Source: Nocardia albiluteola
GTDB lineage: Bacteria > Actinomycetota > Actinomycetes > Mycobacteriales > Mycobacteriaceae
NCBI RefSeq assembly: GCF_018860155.1
Contig: NZ_JAHKNI010000010.1
Location: forward strand, 301,405 to 365,404
Length of the DNA stretch: 64,000 bases
Reading direction: 5' to 3'
The notes beneath the pieces were generated by a model. That model worked only from the letters and a program-made list of their open reading frames with translations. It made no database searches and had not been told where the DNA came from. How positions within the stretch are numbered: position 1 is the stretch's first letter; every line of letters begins with the position of its first letter. Position numbers and translations under genes: made by a program. Positions 1-8,672 of the stretch are shown piece after piece.

Positions 1-25
1 CCGGGCGAGGCGCGAGGTAGGTTTC

Positions 26-478
26 ATGACGACAGTCGAGGTCCGGCACATGATGGCCGCCGACCCGGAGACCGTGTACGAACTGATCGCCGACGTGACC
101 CGGATGGGCGAGTGGAGTCCGGAGTCGGCGGGCGGCGAGTGGCTCACCGGCGAACCTGGCGCCGTCGGATCGACCTTCCGCGGCGACAATCGGCGTCCGT
201 GGATCAAGTGGAGCACGATCTGCACGGTGACGGCGGCCGACCCCGGAAAGCGCTTCGCCTTCGCCGTCCACGCCTCGGGTCGGCCGGTGTCGGCTTGGGA
301 ATTCGAGATCACCGCGCAACCGGGTGGGTGCGAAGTCATCGAGCGATTCACCGACCGGCGCGACCTGTTCTACAAGATGACCTCGGTGGTCACCACCGGC
401 TTCGGGCGCCGCTCGGTGCGCAACCGGCAGACGATGGAGCAGACGCTGGCCGCGCTGGCGCGCTTCGTCCGGCGCTGA
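26..478 (+). CDS. SRPBCC family protein
   Basis: The 150-aa product has the START/Bet v 1-like (SRPBCC) pattern. It opens with a 'VEVRHMMAADPETVYELIADV' type strand-helix start, continues with 'RMGEWSPE', and ends with a long amphipathic C-terminal helix. This is the polyketide cyclase/dehydrase-like family, whose members bind hydrophobic ligands in a central cavity; the ligand here cannot be deduced. The ATG is preceded by GAGGTAGG at good spacing, so the start is well supported. It converges on the glycosyltransferase gene on the other strand and shares a hairpin with it. No signal peptide or membrane segment is visible. Confidence 0.85.
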   Translation: MTTVEVRHMMAADPETVYELIADVTRMGEWSPESAGGEWLTGEPGAVGSTFRGDNRRPWIKWSTICTVTAADPGKRFAFAVHASGRPVSAWEFEITAQPGGCEVIERFTDRRDLFYKMTSVVTTGFGRRSVRNRQTMEQTLAALARFVRR

Positions 479-494
479 CTCCCCTCTCAGCGCC
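471..494. terminator. Hairpin between convergent genes
   Basis: GGCGCTGA and TCAGCGCC form a perfect 8-bp inverted repeat with an 8-nt loop. The left arm contains the stop codon of the upstream gene. There is no U-tract, as is common for actinomycete terminators. The position between convergent genes supports a bidirectional terminator. Confidence 0.45.
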
Positions 495-528
495 AGCGCG
501 AGCGAAGGTCACTGCGTGGGAACGTGCC

Positions 529-1392
529 TCAGTAGCGCGGGCCCCAGGCACCTGCCAGCGGGTCGAGTGCCTCGGCGGTGTGCAGGACACCGGCGAGGAT
601 ATCGGTCGTGGGGCGACGGGAGATGGCCGCGAAACCCGCGGCCTCCAACTCGGCTCTGGCCGCATCGTCCCGGACGAGGTCGACGCAGGCGTCCACCAGC
701 TGGGGATACGGGACGGCGGCGATGCCGCCGCCCAGTTCGTCGTCGTCGTCGTCGCTGTGGCCGACCTCGGCGACGACCGCCTTGCGGTTGCTCAGCAGAT
801 ATCCGACGCGCACGGTTTCCAGCACCCGGTATTCGGTGAGCGCGTGCAGGTTCAGCACCACCTTGGCACTGCCGATGATCTGATCCAGCGCACTGCCGTG
901 GATACCGTGGCCGACATGGATCGTGCGCAGGCCCGCCCTGCGTAGCGCGGACAGAATCGCGAGCCGGCGCTGGGTGCCGCGGCCGTAGAACAGCACGTCG
1001 ACCTCCTGCTCGGGCATCGAGGGGACACGCTGCAGACACGGGTGGTGGCCGATGGGCACGTAATGCGCGTGCACTCCCCGCGCGCGCAGTTGCTCGACAT
1101 TGAGCCGCGAATAATCCCATACGACATTGGGCCGCAGCGCATCCAAGGCGACATGACCCATCCGCAGGGTATGTCCGCACACCGGCTCCAGCTGATAAAC
1201 GACCGATCTATCGGGGAATCGCTCCGGCGCGACGTAGTGCCCGAACACCACATCGATGTGCTCGGGAGCGTGCCCGCCGGCGTTCGTGGTGGTGTAGCCG
1301 AGATCGCGCAAAGCGGCGTCGACGCCGGTAACCACGTCGTCGAAGGCCGGTGTGACCAGGCTCGGATCCGCCAGTGTGACATTGAATTGCAT
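529..1392 (-). CDS. Glycosyltransferase-like protein, downstream of GT4 in ESX operon
   Basis: The roughly 287-aa protein has the two-Rossmann (GT-B-like) layout of glycosyltransferases with a CgeB/Glyco_trans_1_2-type C-terminus. Visible signs are 'VDVLFYGRGTQRR' (start of the second Rossmann domain), 'IIGSAKVVLNLHALTEYRVLETVR' style segments, and 'LLSNRKAVVAEVGHSD', which matches the donor-side acidic region of the family. The ATG at 1392 is preferred over the GTG at 1398 because AGGGCGG sits about 5 nt upstream of the ATG. The preceding GT4 gene stops 10 bp earlier, so the two are almost certainly co-transcribed and probably translationally coupled. A run of five Asp codons in the C-terminal domain is unusual. 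Acceptor and donor are unknown. Confidence 0.75.
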   Translation of the reverse strand: MQFNVTLADPSLVTPAFDDVVTGVDAALRDLGYTTTNAGGHAPEHIDVVFGHYVAPERFPDRSVVYQLEPVCGHTLRMGHVALDALRPNVVWDYSRLNVEQLRARGVHAHYVPIGHHPCLQRVPSMPEQEVDVLFYGRGTQRRLAILSALRRAGLRTIHVGHGIHGSALDQIIGSAKVVLNLHALTEYRVLETVRVGYLLSNRKAVVAEVGHSDDDDDELGGGIAAVPYPQLVDACVDLVRDDAARAELEAAGFAAISRRPTTDILAGVLHTAEALDPLAGAWGPRY

Positions 1393-1402
1393 GATCACCG
1401 CC

Positions 1403-2476
1403 CTACAGGGTGTAGAAGCCGTCGCCCCACAGGGTGTGCAGGCGCCGGAAATACTCGTCGTACTGCTTGGCGACCGCCTCGGTGGAGAACTTGGACACCG
1501 CGTAGTCGCGGATCCCCTGGTAGTCGAGCTTGCCGACCGCCTCCGCGGCGTCGCAGAACTCGCGCAGCGTCCGGCAACGGAAGCCCTGCACGCCCTGCTG
1601 CACCGTCTCGCTGAATGCGCCCCAGTCCGTGGTGATCACGGGTGTCCCGCACAGCATGGCCTCGACGTGCACGCCGCCGAACGGCTCCAGATACAGCGAC
1701 GGTGTGAATACTGCCCGGGCCCGGCTCATCAGCTCGCCGCGCCGCGCCACGTCGACGACTCCGACGTATTCGCCGTAATCCGGCGGGTGGCCGGCGCCGG
1801 CGACGATCAGCTTCGCGCCCAGCCGCTTGCAGGTGTCGACGGCGATCTGAAAGCCCTTGGCCTCGATCAGACGGCCGATGAACAGGAAATAGTCGTCTTT
1901 CTCGGCGGAGAACGGAAAGTCTTCGACCTCGAAGTAGTTCGGGATCACCGCGTCGTAGAACTGGCCGCGGTCGGACATGACTCCCTCGACAGTGGTGCGC
2001 GCGCCGTGCACCGCATGCATCCAGGCGTAGCTTTCGAACACCCGGTGCTTGGCGAATACTCCGCTGTAGCCGACGCCGTACTCGACCGTCTGCAGGTCGG
2101 GGAAGGCGTCGGCCAGTGGCTGCTGGCCGGATCCGGCGATGGCGCAGATGATGTCGCGCGGTTGTTTGCGCTTGGAGATCTCGGCGATGGTACGAGCGTT
2201 GGTGATCAGCCAGTGCGGGTCCTGCGAGTTCCAGCTGAACCAGTCGAATCCGTCCGCGAGTGTCTTCTCGCCGAACCATTCTCGCCGATCCTGCTCGGTG
2301 GTGACGGTGATCAGCTCGGTGCAGGCGGCCTCGTTCTCCTGCGAGGCGTACAGGAACACCTCGTGGCCCAAGCTCATCATCATGTCGCAGAACTTGCGCA
2401 CCTTCTGCGTGTAGGCGCACGGCGAGTAGTACTTGGTGGTCTGCGTGTGGGGCAGCGCAGCGACGTGGAATCTCAT
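1403..2476 (-). CDS. GT4-family glycosyltransferase
   Basis: This 357-aa GT-B glycosyltransferase has the family-4 donor-site signature 'EPFGGVHVEAMLCGTPVITT', with the conserved Glu of the EX7E-type motif, and the linker motif 'FLFIGRLIEAKGFQ'. Such enzymes transfer a hexose from an NDP- or GDP-sugar. The start is taken at ATG 2476 because 'MRFHVAALPHT' is the normal family N-terminus; an upstream in-frame extension to 2539 would run into the eccB end. It sits 60 bp downstream of eccB on the same strand and 10 bp upstream of a second glycosyltransferase gene. Placement in an ESX gene string suggests co-expression with the secretion system, but no substrate can be inferred. Confidence 0.88.
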   Translation of the reverse strand: MRFHVAALPHTQTTKYYSPCAYTQKVRKFCDMMMSLGHEVFLYASQENEAACTELITVTTEQDRREWFGEKTLADGFDWFSWNSQDPHWLITNARTIAEISKRKQPRDIICAIAGSGQQPLADAFPDLQTVEYGVGYSGVFAKHRVFESYAWMHAVHGARTTVEGVMSDRGQFYDAVIPNYFEVEDFPFSAEKDDYFLFIGRLIEAKGFQIAVDTCKRLGAKLIVAGAGHPPDYGEYVGVVDVARRGELMSRARAVFTPSLYLEPFGGVHVEAMLCGTPVITTDWGAFSETVQQGVQGFRCRTLREFCDAAEAVGKLDYQGIRDYAVSKFSTEAVAKQYDEYFRRLHTLWGDGFYTL

Positions 2477-2535
2477 CGGCTCACTTGGTGCTCGTCGGTA
2501 ATGGGTTGGCGCGGTGAGTAATCGGGCCGGGCCGA

Positions 2536-3990
2536 TCACTGACCGCCACCCTGGCCGGGGGGCGGTCCGCCGGGCGGATCGGGCCGCCCGGTGCCCAGGG
2601 TGTCGTGCGCGACCAGCGCGGACTGGCGGTCCAGCATCGGACCGGCCGGCAGCAGGCTCACGATCTGCCAGGGCGCCAGTTTCGGAGAGGACAGGCCCAG
2701 CATGGTCGCCGTGGCGGCATCGGGGATGCCGAACCGTACTCCGGTGTCGGTGATATAGAACAGCACCTCCCGCCGCGCGCTGTTCGGATCGATGCCGGTC
2801 ACCTGCACGTATTCACCGGTCGACGGTGGTATGTAGGCGGCGTCGGCGCGCTGACCGCGCCCGCCGTCGACCAACGTGACCGGATGCATGTTCTCGGCCA
2901 GGGGCACCTGCTTGCCCACCAGCAGTTCCAGTTGCGCGGACGGGTTGCGCCGGTTACGTGACCAGTGCACACAGGCCACCGGCTCGTCGTCGGCGGAGAC
3001 GATGCGCGGTTGTTGCGCCGGAAACTGGTCCACCGCAAGCTCGTCGACCACCGGCACGCCGGCGAGCGCGTCCGGCGGTACCCGCACGATGTCGGTCAGT
3101 CCCATGGAGCCGGCGGTGCGCACGACCTGTGCCGCGAACGGCGAGAGCCGCTGCACGCCGTTCGGCAGCGCCACGTACAGCATGGTGCCGCCGACGTTGT
3201 CGACCTGGATCACCGCACCTGCGGTGACGTTCGCCCACCGCACCGGGCTCGGCGCCCCTGAGCCCGGGACCGCCGGGGCGGTGAGGTCCGGCGCTGCCAC
3301 CGTGGCGTTCAGCAGCCCGTCGCTGATCGGCCGCGGTCGCAGCCCCTGCAGTCCCAGGGCTGCCACGATCGCGGTGTTACGCATGTCGATGCGGGCGTGC
3401 TTGCCGTCGTAGACGAGATAGGTTGCCCGGCCCTGGGATACGAGCAGCGCCTCGTCGGCGGCCACCCCGCGGGTCATGGGGCCCAGTTGTGGCGGGCCGG
3501 ACAGGACCGTGGATTTCACTCCGGTGGAGATGTCGTCGCACAAGGTCCAGTCGGACCTGTCGTGGTCGGCCGGGCCGGGCAGCGCCCCCGGCACGCCGGG
3601 GATGCCGAGCAGCGGCCCGCGCGGCAATGTCGCCAGCTTGCTGTCCTTCACCGAGGTCGGCGTCTCACTGCTGCCGGTGATCAGGCGCGCCGAGGCCAGG
3701 TTCAGCACCGGGTGCAGGGTGTTGCCCACCATGGCGTACATTGCGCCGCTGTCCGAACCCATGATGATCTTGGCCTCGCCGACCTGCCCCTGCGGGTGTA
3801 TGAAGGCCAGCACCGCGCAGCCGCCGGTGCACAGCACCGCCAGCACCAGACCGGTGATCATGGAACGGAACTGTATGCGCATGGGATCATGCAACATGCG
3901 GACATCACGACGCACTAGTGCGTGCTCGAAGCGCTGCAACAGAAATCGGTAACCATTGACCTGCGCTCGAGTGGTCAGTTGTGCCGGCAC
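2536..3990 (-). CDS. eccB: Type VII secretion protein EccB
   Basis: EccB is a core ESX membrane component with one N-terminal transmembrane helix and a large periplasmic domain. The 484-aa product begins 'VPAQLTTRAQVNGYRFLLQR', the diagnostic EccB N-terminus, followed by 'ALVRRDVRMLHDPMR' and the single TM segment 'MITGLVLAVLCTGG'. I chose the GTG at 3990, not the longer in-frame ORF, because GGAGGAG lies 6-7 nt upstream and the family starts exactly here. The C-terminus is Pro/Gly-rich. It is divergent from eccE, with about 100 bp between the starts. eccC, eccD, mycP and eccA are not in this window. Confidence 0.96.
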   Translation of the reverse strand: MPAQLTTRAQVNGYRFLLQRFEHALVRRDVRMLHDPMRIQFRSMITGLVLAVLCTGGCAVLAFIHPQGQVGEAKIIMGSDSGAMYAMVGNTLHPVLNLASARLITGSSETPTSVKDSKLATLPRGPLLGIPGVPGALPGPADHDRSDWTLCDDISTGVKSTVLSGPPQLGPMTRGVAADEALLVSQGRATYLVYDGKHARIDMRNTAIVAALGLQGLRPRPISDGLLNATVAAPDLTAPAVPGSGAPSPVRWANVTAGAVIQVDNVGGTMLYVALPNGVQRLSPFAAQVVRTAGSMGLTDIVRVPPDALAGVPVVDELAVDQFPAQQPRIVSADDEPVACVHWSRNRRNPSAQLELLVGKQVPLAENMHPVTLVDGGRGQRADAAYIPPSTGEYVQVTGIDPNSARREVLFYITDTGVRFGIPDAATATMLGLSSPKLAPWQIVSLLPAGPMLDRQSALVAHDTLGTGRPDPPGGPPPGQGGGQ

Positions 3991-4087
3991 TGCAAACTCC
4001 TCCACTATGCCCGCGATCACCCGAAACTGGCGGACGTGTGAGAGGCTACCGTAATGCGGGGATGAATGCTGATGGGAGACATGCCGA

Positions 4088-5872
4088 ATGGGTGACATTG
4101 CCGCCGCGCCGGAGCAGACCGCATCGGCCACAACAAATCCGGAGACAATCATGCAATCGGCCCAGGAGCCACCCGCGGGGCCGCCGCCATTGACATCGGA
4201 TAAGCCCGATGTATTTCATCATCTCCCGCTGCCGGTGATTCTGCCCGCGGCCACCCTCGGGGCAGGGGTGGGCACTGCGGTGATCGCATTCCACGGACCG
4301 CTCCTGGCCGCACTCGCCGCGGGGGTTGTCGTGGCCGCATTCGGAGCTCTGCGAGTACATGGGAGAAATGTCTGGCGAATTCTTGCAATGCGCCTGGCAC
4401 TGCGGTGGCGCGAAAGGCGTCAGAGCGGTGTTACGCCGAGCGTGGAACCGTTCGATGTGCCGGTCCCGGAATCCGATGGCAACATATACGGAATGCGCTG
4501 GGACGGCCGGTGCCTGATCACCATGGTGCGGGTCGAGCCGCGAGGTGTGGCACCGACCCTGCTCTCCCCGACGGTGATCCGCACTGCCGACGAGATCCCG
4601 CTGGACGAGGTGGCGCGCTGCCTGTCCCAGTTCGACATCCGCCTGGCCGCCATCGACGTCGTCGCGCTCGGGGTCCGCGCCGGCGGCAACCACGAGGCGG
4701 TGCGGATATACGAGCAGATACTGGGATCGCTGCCGGCGACGGCGACACGTACAGTGTGGCTGACGCTGCGCTTGGATCCGATGGACAACACCGAGGCGAT
4801 CGGTAATCGCGGCGGCGGCACCGAGGGCGCCGTCCGCACCGCCATGGTCGCCACCCGCCGGGTCGTCAACCGACTGGCCCGGCATGGTGTCCGGGTGCGG
4901 GTGCTGACCGCCGCCGAGTTGACCGCCGCGGAATCGGCCACCGGGCACGACATCGATCCGGGACAGTGGCTCGAGGACTGGCATGCGCTGCGCTGCAACG
5001 GTATCGAACTCGCCGGGTATACGATCCAGCCCGATCGGCTGAACTCCGATGTGATGGCGGGGATCTGGGCGGTGCCCGGACTCTCGACCATGGTGCGGTT
5101 GCAGGTGCGCCCGGCCGGGGGGTCCGCCGCCCGCCGCGAGTCCGGTGGGCGGGTGGCGGTCACCGCGCTGGTGCGGCACGACACCGCGGGCGCGGCCACC
5201 GAGGAGGTACGCACGAGACTGTCCGGACTGGGTTTGCGGCCGCTCACCGGGGTACAGCGGCAGATGCTGCTGGAAGGCGGGGACCATGGGGCCGCCTCCT
5301 TCGGCGTGCCCGCGGCCCTGACCTGGCTGACCGTGCCGTCCGGCGGATGTGGGCAGGTGATCGGCGCGACCACCGATGGGTTCGGTGTGGCAGTGCCGCT
5401 GTTCGGACCGGCGGTGCGGCGCGTGGAGATCGTGGGCAGTCTGTGGCTGGTGCAGCAAACGACACTGCGGGCGATGGCGGTGGGCGCCCGGGTGATCGTG
5501 CACAGCACCCGGCCGCAGGATTGGGCGCATCTGGCCGAGCAGATCGGCGCACCGGAGGCGCTGTCGGTGTCACACCCCGGCGGTGGCGCCCAGCACACCG
5601 CCGCCGCGACGATGATCGTCTACGACGGCGTCGCCTCGGCCGGCCAGGTATCGGAGGCGACCGTGGTGCACGTGCGCGCCCCGGGTGAGGATGAGTCCGC
5701 GGCGATCCTCGACGCCGACGTCGTCCTCGTCGAATCCGCAGACCGGCGTGACGACGTGCGTATCCGCACCGCGGCAGGGGAGTTCGAGGTGCGAATCGTG
5801 TCGATCCCGGAGGAGCTCCGGTATCTGTCCGGCGCGAATCCGGGCGGGGTGGAGACCTTGCAGCCGGCATGA
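4088..5872 (+). CDS. eccE: Type VII secretion protein EccE
   Basis: The 594-aa product matches EccE: a proline-rich N-terminus, two closely spaced hydrophobic helices around residues 45-95 ('LPVILPAATLGAGVG', 'PLLAALAAGVVVAAFGAL'), then a cytosolic/peripheral domain with 'WDGRCLITMVRVEP' and 'GVRVRVLTAAEL'. EccE is the peripheral subunit of the ESX membrane complex, and its presence argues against a classical mycobacterial ESX-4 type. RBS GGGAG lies a few bases upstream of ATG 4088. It is the only gene of the locus on the plus strand, divergent from eccB, which is an unusual arrangement since eccE normally sits at the end of an ESX operon. It converges on the WXG100 operon. Confidence 0.92.
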   Translation: MGDIAAAPEQTASATTNPETIMQSAQEPPAGPPPLTSDKPDVFHHLPLPVILPAATLGAGVGTAVIAFHGPLLAALAAGVVVAAFGALRVHGRNVWRILAMRLALRWRERRQSGVTPSVEPFDVPVPESDGNIYGMRWDGRCLITMVRVEPRGVAPTLLSPTVIRTADEIPLDEVARCLSQFDIRLAAIDVVALGVRAGGNHEAVRIYEQILGSLPATATRTVWLTLRLDPMDNTEAIGNRGGGTEGAVRTAMVATRRVVNRLARHGVRVRVLTAAELTAAESATGHDIDPGQWLEDWHALRCNGIELAGYTIQPDRLNSDVMAGIWAVPGLSTMVRLQVRPAGGSAARRESGGRVAVTALVRHDTAGAATEEVRTRLSGLGLRPLTGVQRQMLLEGGDHGAASFGVPAALTWLTVPSGGCGQVIGATTDGFGVAVPLFGPAVRRVEIVGSLWLVQQTTLRAMAVGARVIVHSTRPQDWAHLAEQIGAPEALSVSHPGGGAQHTAAATMIVYDGVASAGQVSEATVVHVRAPGEDESAAILDADVVLVESADRRDDVRIRTAAGEFEVRIVSIPEELRYLSGANPGGVETLQPA

Positions 5873-5901
5873 GTGCAGCCGGCCTGGGTACGCACACGTG
5901 C

Positions 5902-5929
5902 AGGCCCGGCGCCGGGTGGCGACGGGCCT
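5902..5929. terminator. Inverted repeat between eccE and WXG100 operon
   Basis: AGGCCCG and CGGGCCT form a 7-bp inverted repeat around a GC-rich loop that itself contains CCCGGCGCCGGG. It lies between the eccE stop and the stop of the convergent WXG100 gene, so it is likely a bidirectional terminator. Confidence 0.4.
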
Positions 5930-5947
5930 ACATGTAGTCCGGGTCGG

Positions 5948-6256
5948 TTACCAGGTGAAGTCGCCGGCGACCTTGGTGTCGGTCGACCTGGCCCGAGTCA
6001 GCGAGTCCGTCACGTGCTGGGTTCCCTTGGACAGAATGTTGATCAGACCTTCCATATCAGCCATCAGACTTTTATGCTTCGCCTGGAAGGTCGCCGAGGC
6101 GCCGTTGTCGTTGCCGCTGTCCCAGCCTTGGCTCAGCAGATTGTTCGCCGCATCCTGGGCGTTCTGCATCTCCGTGGTCAGCGACTTGTTGTAACCACTC
6201 AGATCGCCGACCAGGTTATTGACGGTGTTGTCGTCGTATTTCAATACGCCGCTCAT
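5948..6256 (-). CDS. WXG100-family ESX substrate, variant WDSG turn
   Basis: The 102-aa protein has the size, helical hairpin pattern and position of an EsxA/EsxB-type secreted protein. The turn is unusual: it reads GWDSGNDNG, so the Trp and Gly are separated by two residues (W-x-x-G) instead of W-x-G. No YxxxD/E export motif is visible after helix 2 (the C-terminus is TKVAGDFTW), so export would depend on its partner. It is the last gene of the minus-strand ESX operon, 64 bp after a second WXG100 gene, which is the classic arrangement for a heterodimer pair. Confidence 0.85.
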   Translation of the reverse strand: MSGVLKYDDNTVNNLVGDLSGYNKSLTTEMQNAQDAANNLLSQGWDSGNDNGASATFQAKHKSLMADMEGLINILSKGTQHVTDSLTRARSTDTKVAGDFTW

Positions 6257-6320
6257 GATGAATCCCTTCTCGAGTCTATATACTGCACGTTCGGGCGCTT
6301 ATCGCCCGCGGTCGCAGGAA

Positions 6321-6629
6321 TTAGCTGTAGCTGGTGGCCAGCGATGTGAATCCGGACGTGCTTTCGTCGTCGGATGTGGCAACGGTCTTCTCGCCGGAAT
6401 TCAGTGCCTCGGAGACCTGGGTCAGATCCTTGTTCACCTTGGTGATCTGCGCTTCCAGCTCTGTGGCAAAGGAGTTGAACGCGGAGTAAGCGGTACCCTG
6501 CCAGCCCGACTTCGCGGCTTCTACCGAGGACCGCAGCTGATCCACGGTCTTGTTGATGGGGTCGATGACCGCGGCATAGGCGTTCGCGTACTTCTGGAAT
6601 GTCGCAAAATCAAGATACTGGGTTGCCAT
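6321..6629 (-). CDS. WXG100-family ESX substrate
   Basis: The 102-aa protein starts MATQYLDFATFQKY and has a canonical SGWQGTAYSAF hairpin turn (W-x-G), typical of EsxB-like proteins that form an antiparallel four-helix bundle with an EsxA partner. ATG 6629 has AAGGGA upstream; a longer in-frame ORF to 6731 lacks an RBS and is rejected. The C-terminal tail is Ser/Thr/Asp-rich and has no clear YxxxD/E motif. It lies 110 bp downstream of espG and just upstream of the second WXG100 gene. Confidence 0.92.
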   Translation of the reverse strand: MATQYLDFATFQKYANAYAAVIDPINKTVDQLRSSVEAAKSGWQGTAYSAFNSFATELEAQITKVNKDLTQVSEALNSGEKTVATSDDESTSGFTSLATSYS

Positions 6630-6738
6630 TGGAAATCCCTTCGAGTATTGGATGGGTGAGTATCGGCGGAGACATGGCTCCGGCGGTTCGGACATTCGGA
6701 GGCTGCCGGTCGATCCCGGCATCGAAATCACACACGAG

Positions 6739-7599
6739 CTACGGCATCCACCTGCCTTCCGGCAGCGACTCGACCAGCGCGGCGATCACCTGTGCCATGC
6801 GATGGTCGCTGCCCGGTGCGAGCGTGGTCCAGGTCTGGTCTGCGGCGGTGACGCTGCCGCCGCCGATGATCCGCCCGGCGGACGTGTCGTAGACGGCGGC
6901 CGCGGCGGGGGACCGCACGGCGAGGCCGTCGCGGTGGCTGTAGCAGACGATCTCGGCAATCGAATGCCGTTGGCGTAGCGCCAATCCGAGGGTGACGGCG
7001 TCGTCCTGCGGCATGCCCAGGCCATAGGCGGCTGCCGTGTAGTCGGTGCCCGCGGCGTCGAGGCACCGCTGCAGGTCGGTGGTCGGGGCGCTGAACGCCG
7101 GGACGTCGGCGGGCGGGCACGGTCCGAGCACGGCCAGCAGTGGGCGGGCCAGCGTCATCGGATCCTCGTCGGCCCACACCGTCCGCACGTCCAGCTCGTC
7201 ACCGGTGCGAACCGCGACGGCGTGCTCGAGACCGCGGCGGACCAGGCAGAACCGGATCAGCGTGTCGGGTCCATGGGGCGTGCCCGCCGGTTCTGCGTGG
7301 TTACGCTCCGCTGCCGCCTCCGGACCTGACGCGGGCATGCCGGGGCGGTGGATTCGCGCGATCAGCTGGCGTTCGGGCCGGGCGAGCGCGAACAGCGCGG
7401 TGATCAGGTCGTCGTCGCGGACGTCGCCGACGGGATCCAGCACGCCGCGCTCACGCAGGTCGGCCTCGGCGGCGACCCGGGCCGCTGCGTGCTGCCCGTG
7501 GTCGGTGTGCCGGGGACGCACCGCAAGGGCGGTCGGCAGCGTCTGAACATCGAGTGCGGCTGCGACGGCCAGTATGCCGTCTGTGGTGAGGGTGGCCAA
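6739..7599 (-). CDS. espG: ESX secretion-associated protein EspG
   Basis: EspG proteins are cytosolic chaperones that bind the tip of PPE proteins and keep PE/PPE pairs soluble. The 286-aa product is typical in length and has the alternating strand/helix pattern with 'RQLIARIHR', 'VRRGLEHAVAVRTGDELDVRTVW' type segments and a C-terminal helix. The start is TTG at 7599, directly abutting the TAA of the PPE gene (TAATTG) with GGAG 5 nt upstream, so translation is probably coupled to PPE. Co-location with PPE, PE and WXG100 genes confirms the role. Confidence 0.85.
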   Translation of the reverse strand: MATLTTDGILAVAAALDVQTLPTALAVRPRHTDHGQHAAARVAAEADLRERGVLDPVGDVRDDDLITALFALARPERQLIARIHRPGMPASGPEAAAERNHAEPAGTPHGPDTLIRFCLVRRGLEHAVAVRTGDELDVRTVWADEDPMTLARPLLAVLGPCPPADVPAFSAPTTDLQRCLDAAGTDYTAAAYGLGMPQDDAVTLGLALRQRHSIAEIVCYSHRDGLAVRSPAAAAVYDTSAGRIIGGGSVTAADQTWTTLAPGSDHRMAQVIAALVESLPEGRWMP

Positions 7600-8622
7600 T
7601 TACGACTCCAATTCCGGCGTCGCGGGGGCCATGACCTCTGCTGCGGCAGCGGGTGCCCTGCCGCCCAATACCGCAGGGGCGGTGGCGAATCCGGCATTGA
7701 CAATGATCGTCTCGGTGCCGCCGGCGTCGGCTGGGACCGCGCGGGGCGCCGGTGCTGGAAGGGGAGCGGGTGGGGCGACCGCCGAGGCTGGGGCGACCAC
7801 CGGTGGTGGCGCGGCGGTGACGGGCTGCGCCTGTACCACCTGCGCCGGCACGGGCGCGGGTGCGACGCCGGGCAGCGGCAGCGCGGGCATGGCCAGTGCC
7901 TCGCTGCCGACCGGGACCGTCGGGGCCGGTGGTTGCAGCGCGGACAGATCGATCTGTGGGAGATCGGACATGGCGTGCTGTAGCTGCGGCGGGCTCGCAG
8001 TGCTCCCGGGCGGCTGCGCATTCGCCGGCGTGCCGCGCGACTGCTCGGCAACGAAATTCGCGCCGGCGGACACCTCGGGTGCGGAATCCTGCTGCCACGG
8101 GCGGGCCAGCTGCGCGCTGGCGGCCTCGTACGCCTGCATCACCCGCGCCGCCTGCTGCCGGATATCGTCGAGCTGTTGTTCGGCGGTATCCAGCAGGCCG
8201 GCCAGAGGGGCTCCAAGCAGGCTGTTGCGCATCAAATCCTCTGCCGCGCGGGCGGCCTGGGCGACCTCCACGAGATGGGGGAGGGTGGTGCGGGCGATCT
8301 CATAGGCGGCCGCCTGCCGGGTGGCGATCGCGGCGTTGGCATGGGCCGAGGCGGTGATTCGATCCAGCCACTCGGTCAGCGCGGCAAGCTGATTCAGGCC
8401 GTCCGCGCTGGATGAGGACGCCCATGCGTCGCCGAGCACGGACAGGGTTGCGTGGTATTCCGTAGCGGCCTCACCCAATTCGGCGGCCAGTCCGGAGTAG
8501 GCGAGCCCGGCCCCGGCCATCGGTGCGGCACCGGGTCCGGTGGTCACTTCCTGTACCAGCTGTTCGGGCGGGACGGCCTCCCACACCGTGCCGGTGAACC
8601 CGGGCTTCGGTGGTGCCACCAT
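7600..8622 (-). CDS. PPE-family protein
   Basis: The 340-aa protein has the PPE hallmark near the N-terminus (VPPEQL, PPE at residues 18-20), followed by roughly 180 residues of Ala-rich helices ('LGDAWASSSSADGLNQ', a WxS turn equivalent to the WxG turn) and a Pro/Ala-rich low-complexity tail. PPE proteins are exported through ESX systems as heterodimers with PE proteins. Its stop is fused to the espG start, placing it with its chaperone. The PE partner is probably the gene at 10280-10600. Confidence 0.9.
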   Translation of the reverse strand: MVAPPKPGFTGTVWEAVPPEQLVQEVTTGPGAAPMAGAGLAYSGLAAELGEAATEYHATLSVLGDAWASSSSADGLNQLAALTEWLDRITASAHANAAIATRQAAAYEIARTTLPHLVEVAQAARAAEDLMRNSLLGAPLAGLLDTAEQQLDDIRQQAARVMQAYEAASAQLARPWQQDSAPEVSAGANFVAEQSRGTPANAQPPGSTASPPQLQHAMSDLPQIDLSALQPPAPTVPVGSEALAMPALPLPGVAPAPVPAQVVQAQPVTAAPPPVVAPASAVAPPAPLPAPAPRAVPADAGGTETIIVNAGFATAPAVLGGRAPAAAAEVMAPATPELES

Positions 8623-8672
8623 CGTCTCGGTCCTCGTCTCGTTCTCACTGCTGGGAGGTCACTCGCGATCTG

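Noticed and set aside
3991..4152. N-terminal extension of EccB to an upstream start
   Set aside because: The GTG at 3990 has a perfect SD and matches the family N-terminus; the extension would overlap the divergent eccE start.
4046..5530. Minus-strand ORF opposite eccE
   Set aside because: Low-complexity His/Arg/Gly shadow; eccE is clearly coding with an RBS.
6630..6731. Longer N-terminus for the WXG100 protein
   Set aside because: WXG100 proteins are about 100 aa, and ATG 6629 has an SD while the upstream start does not.
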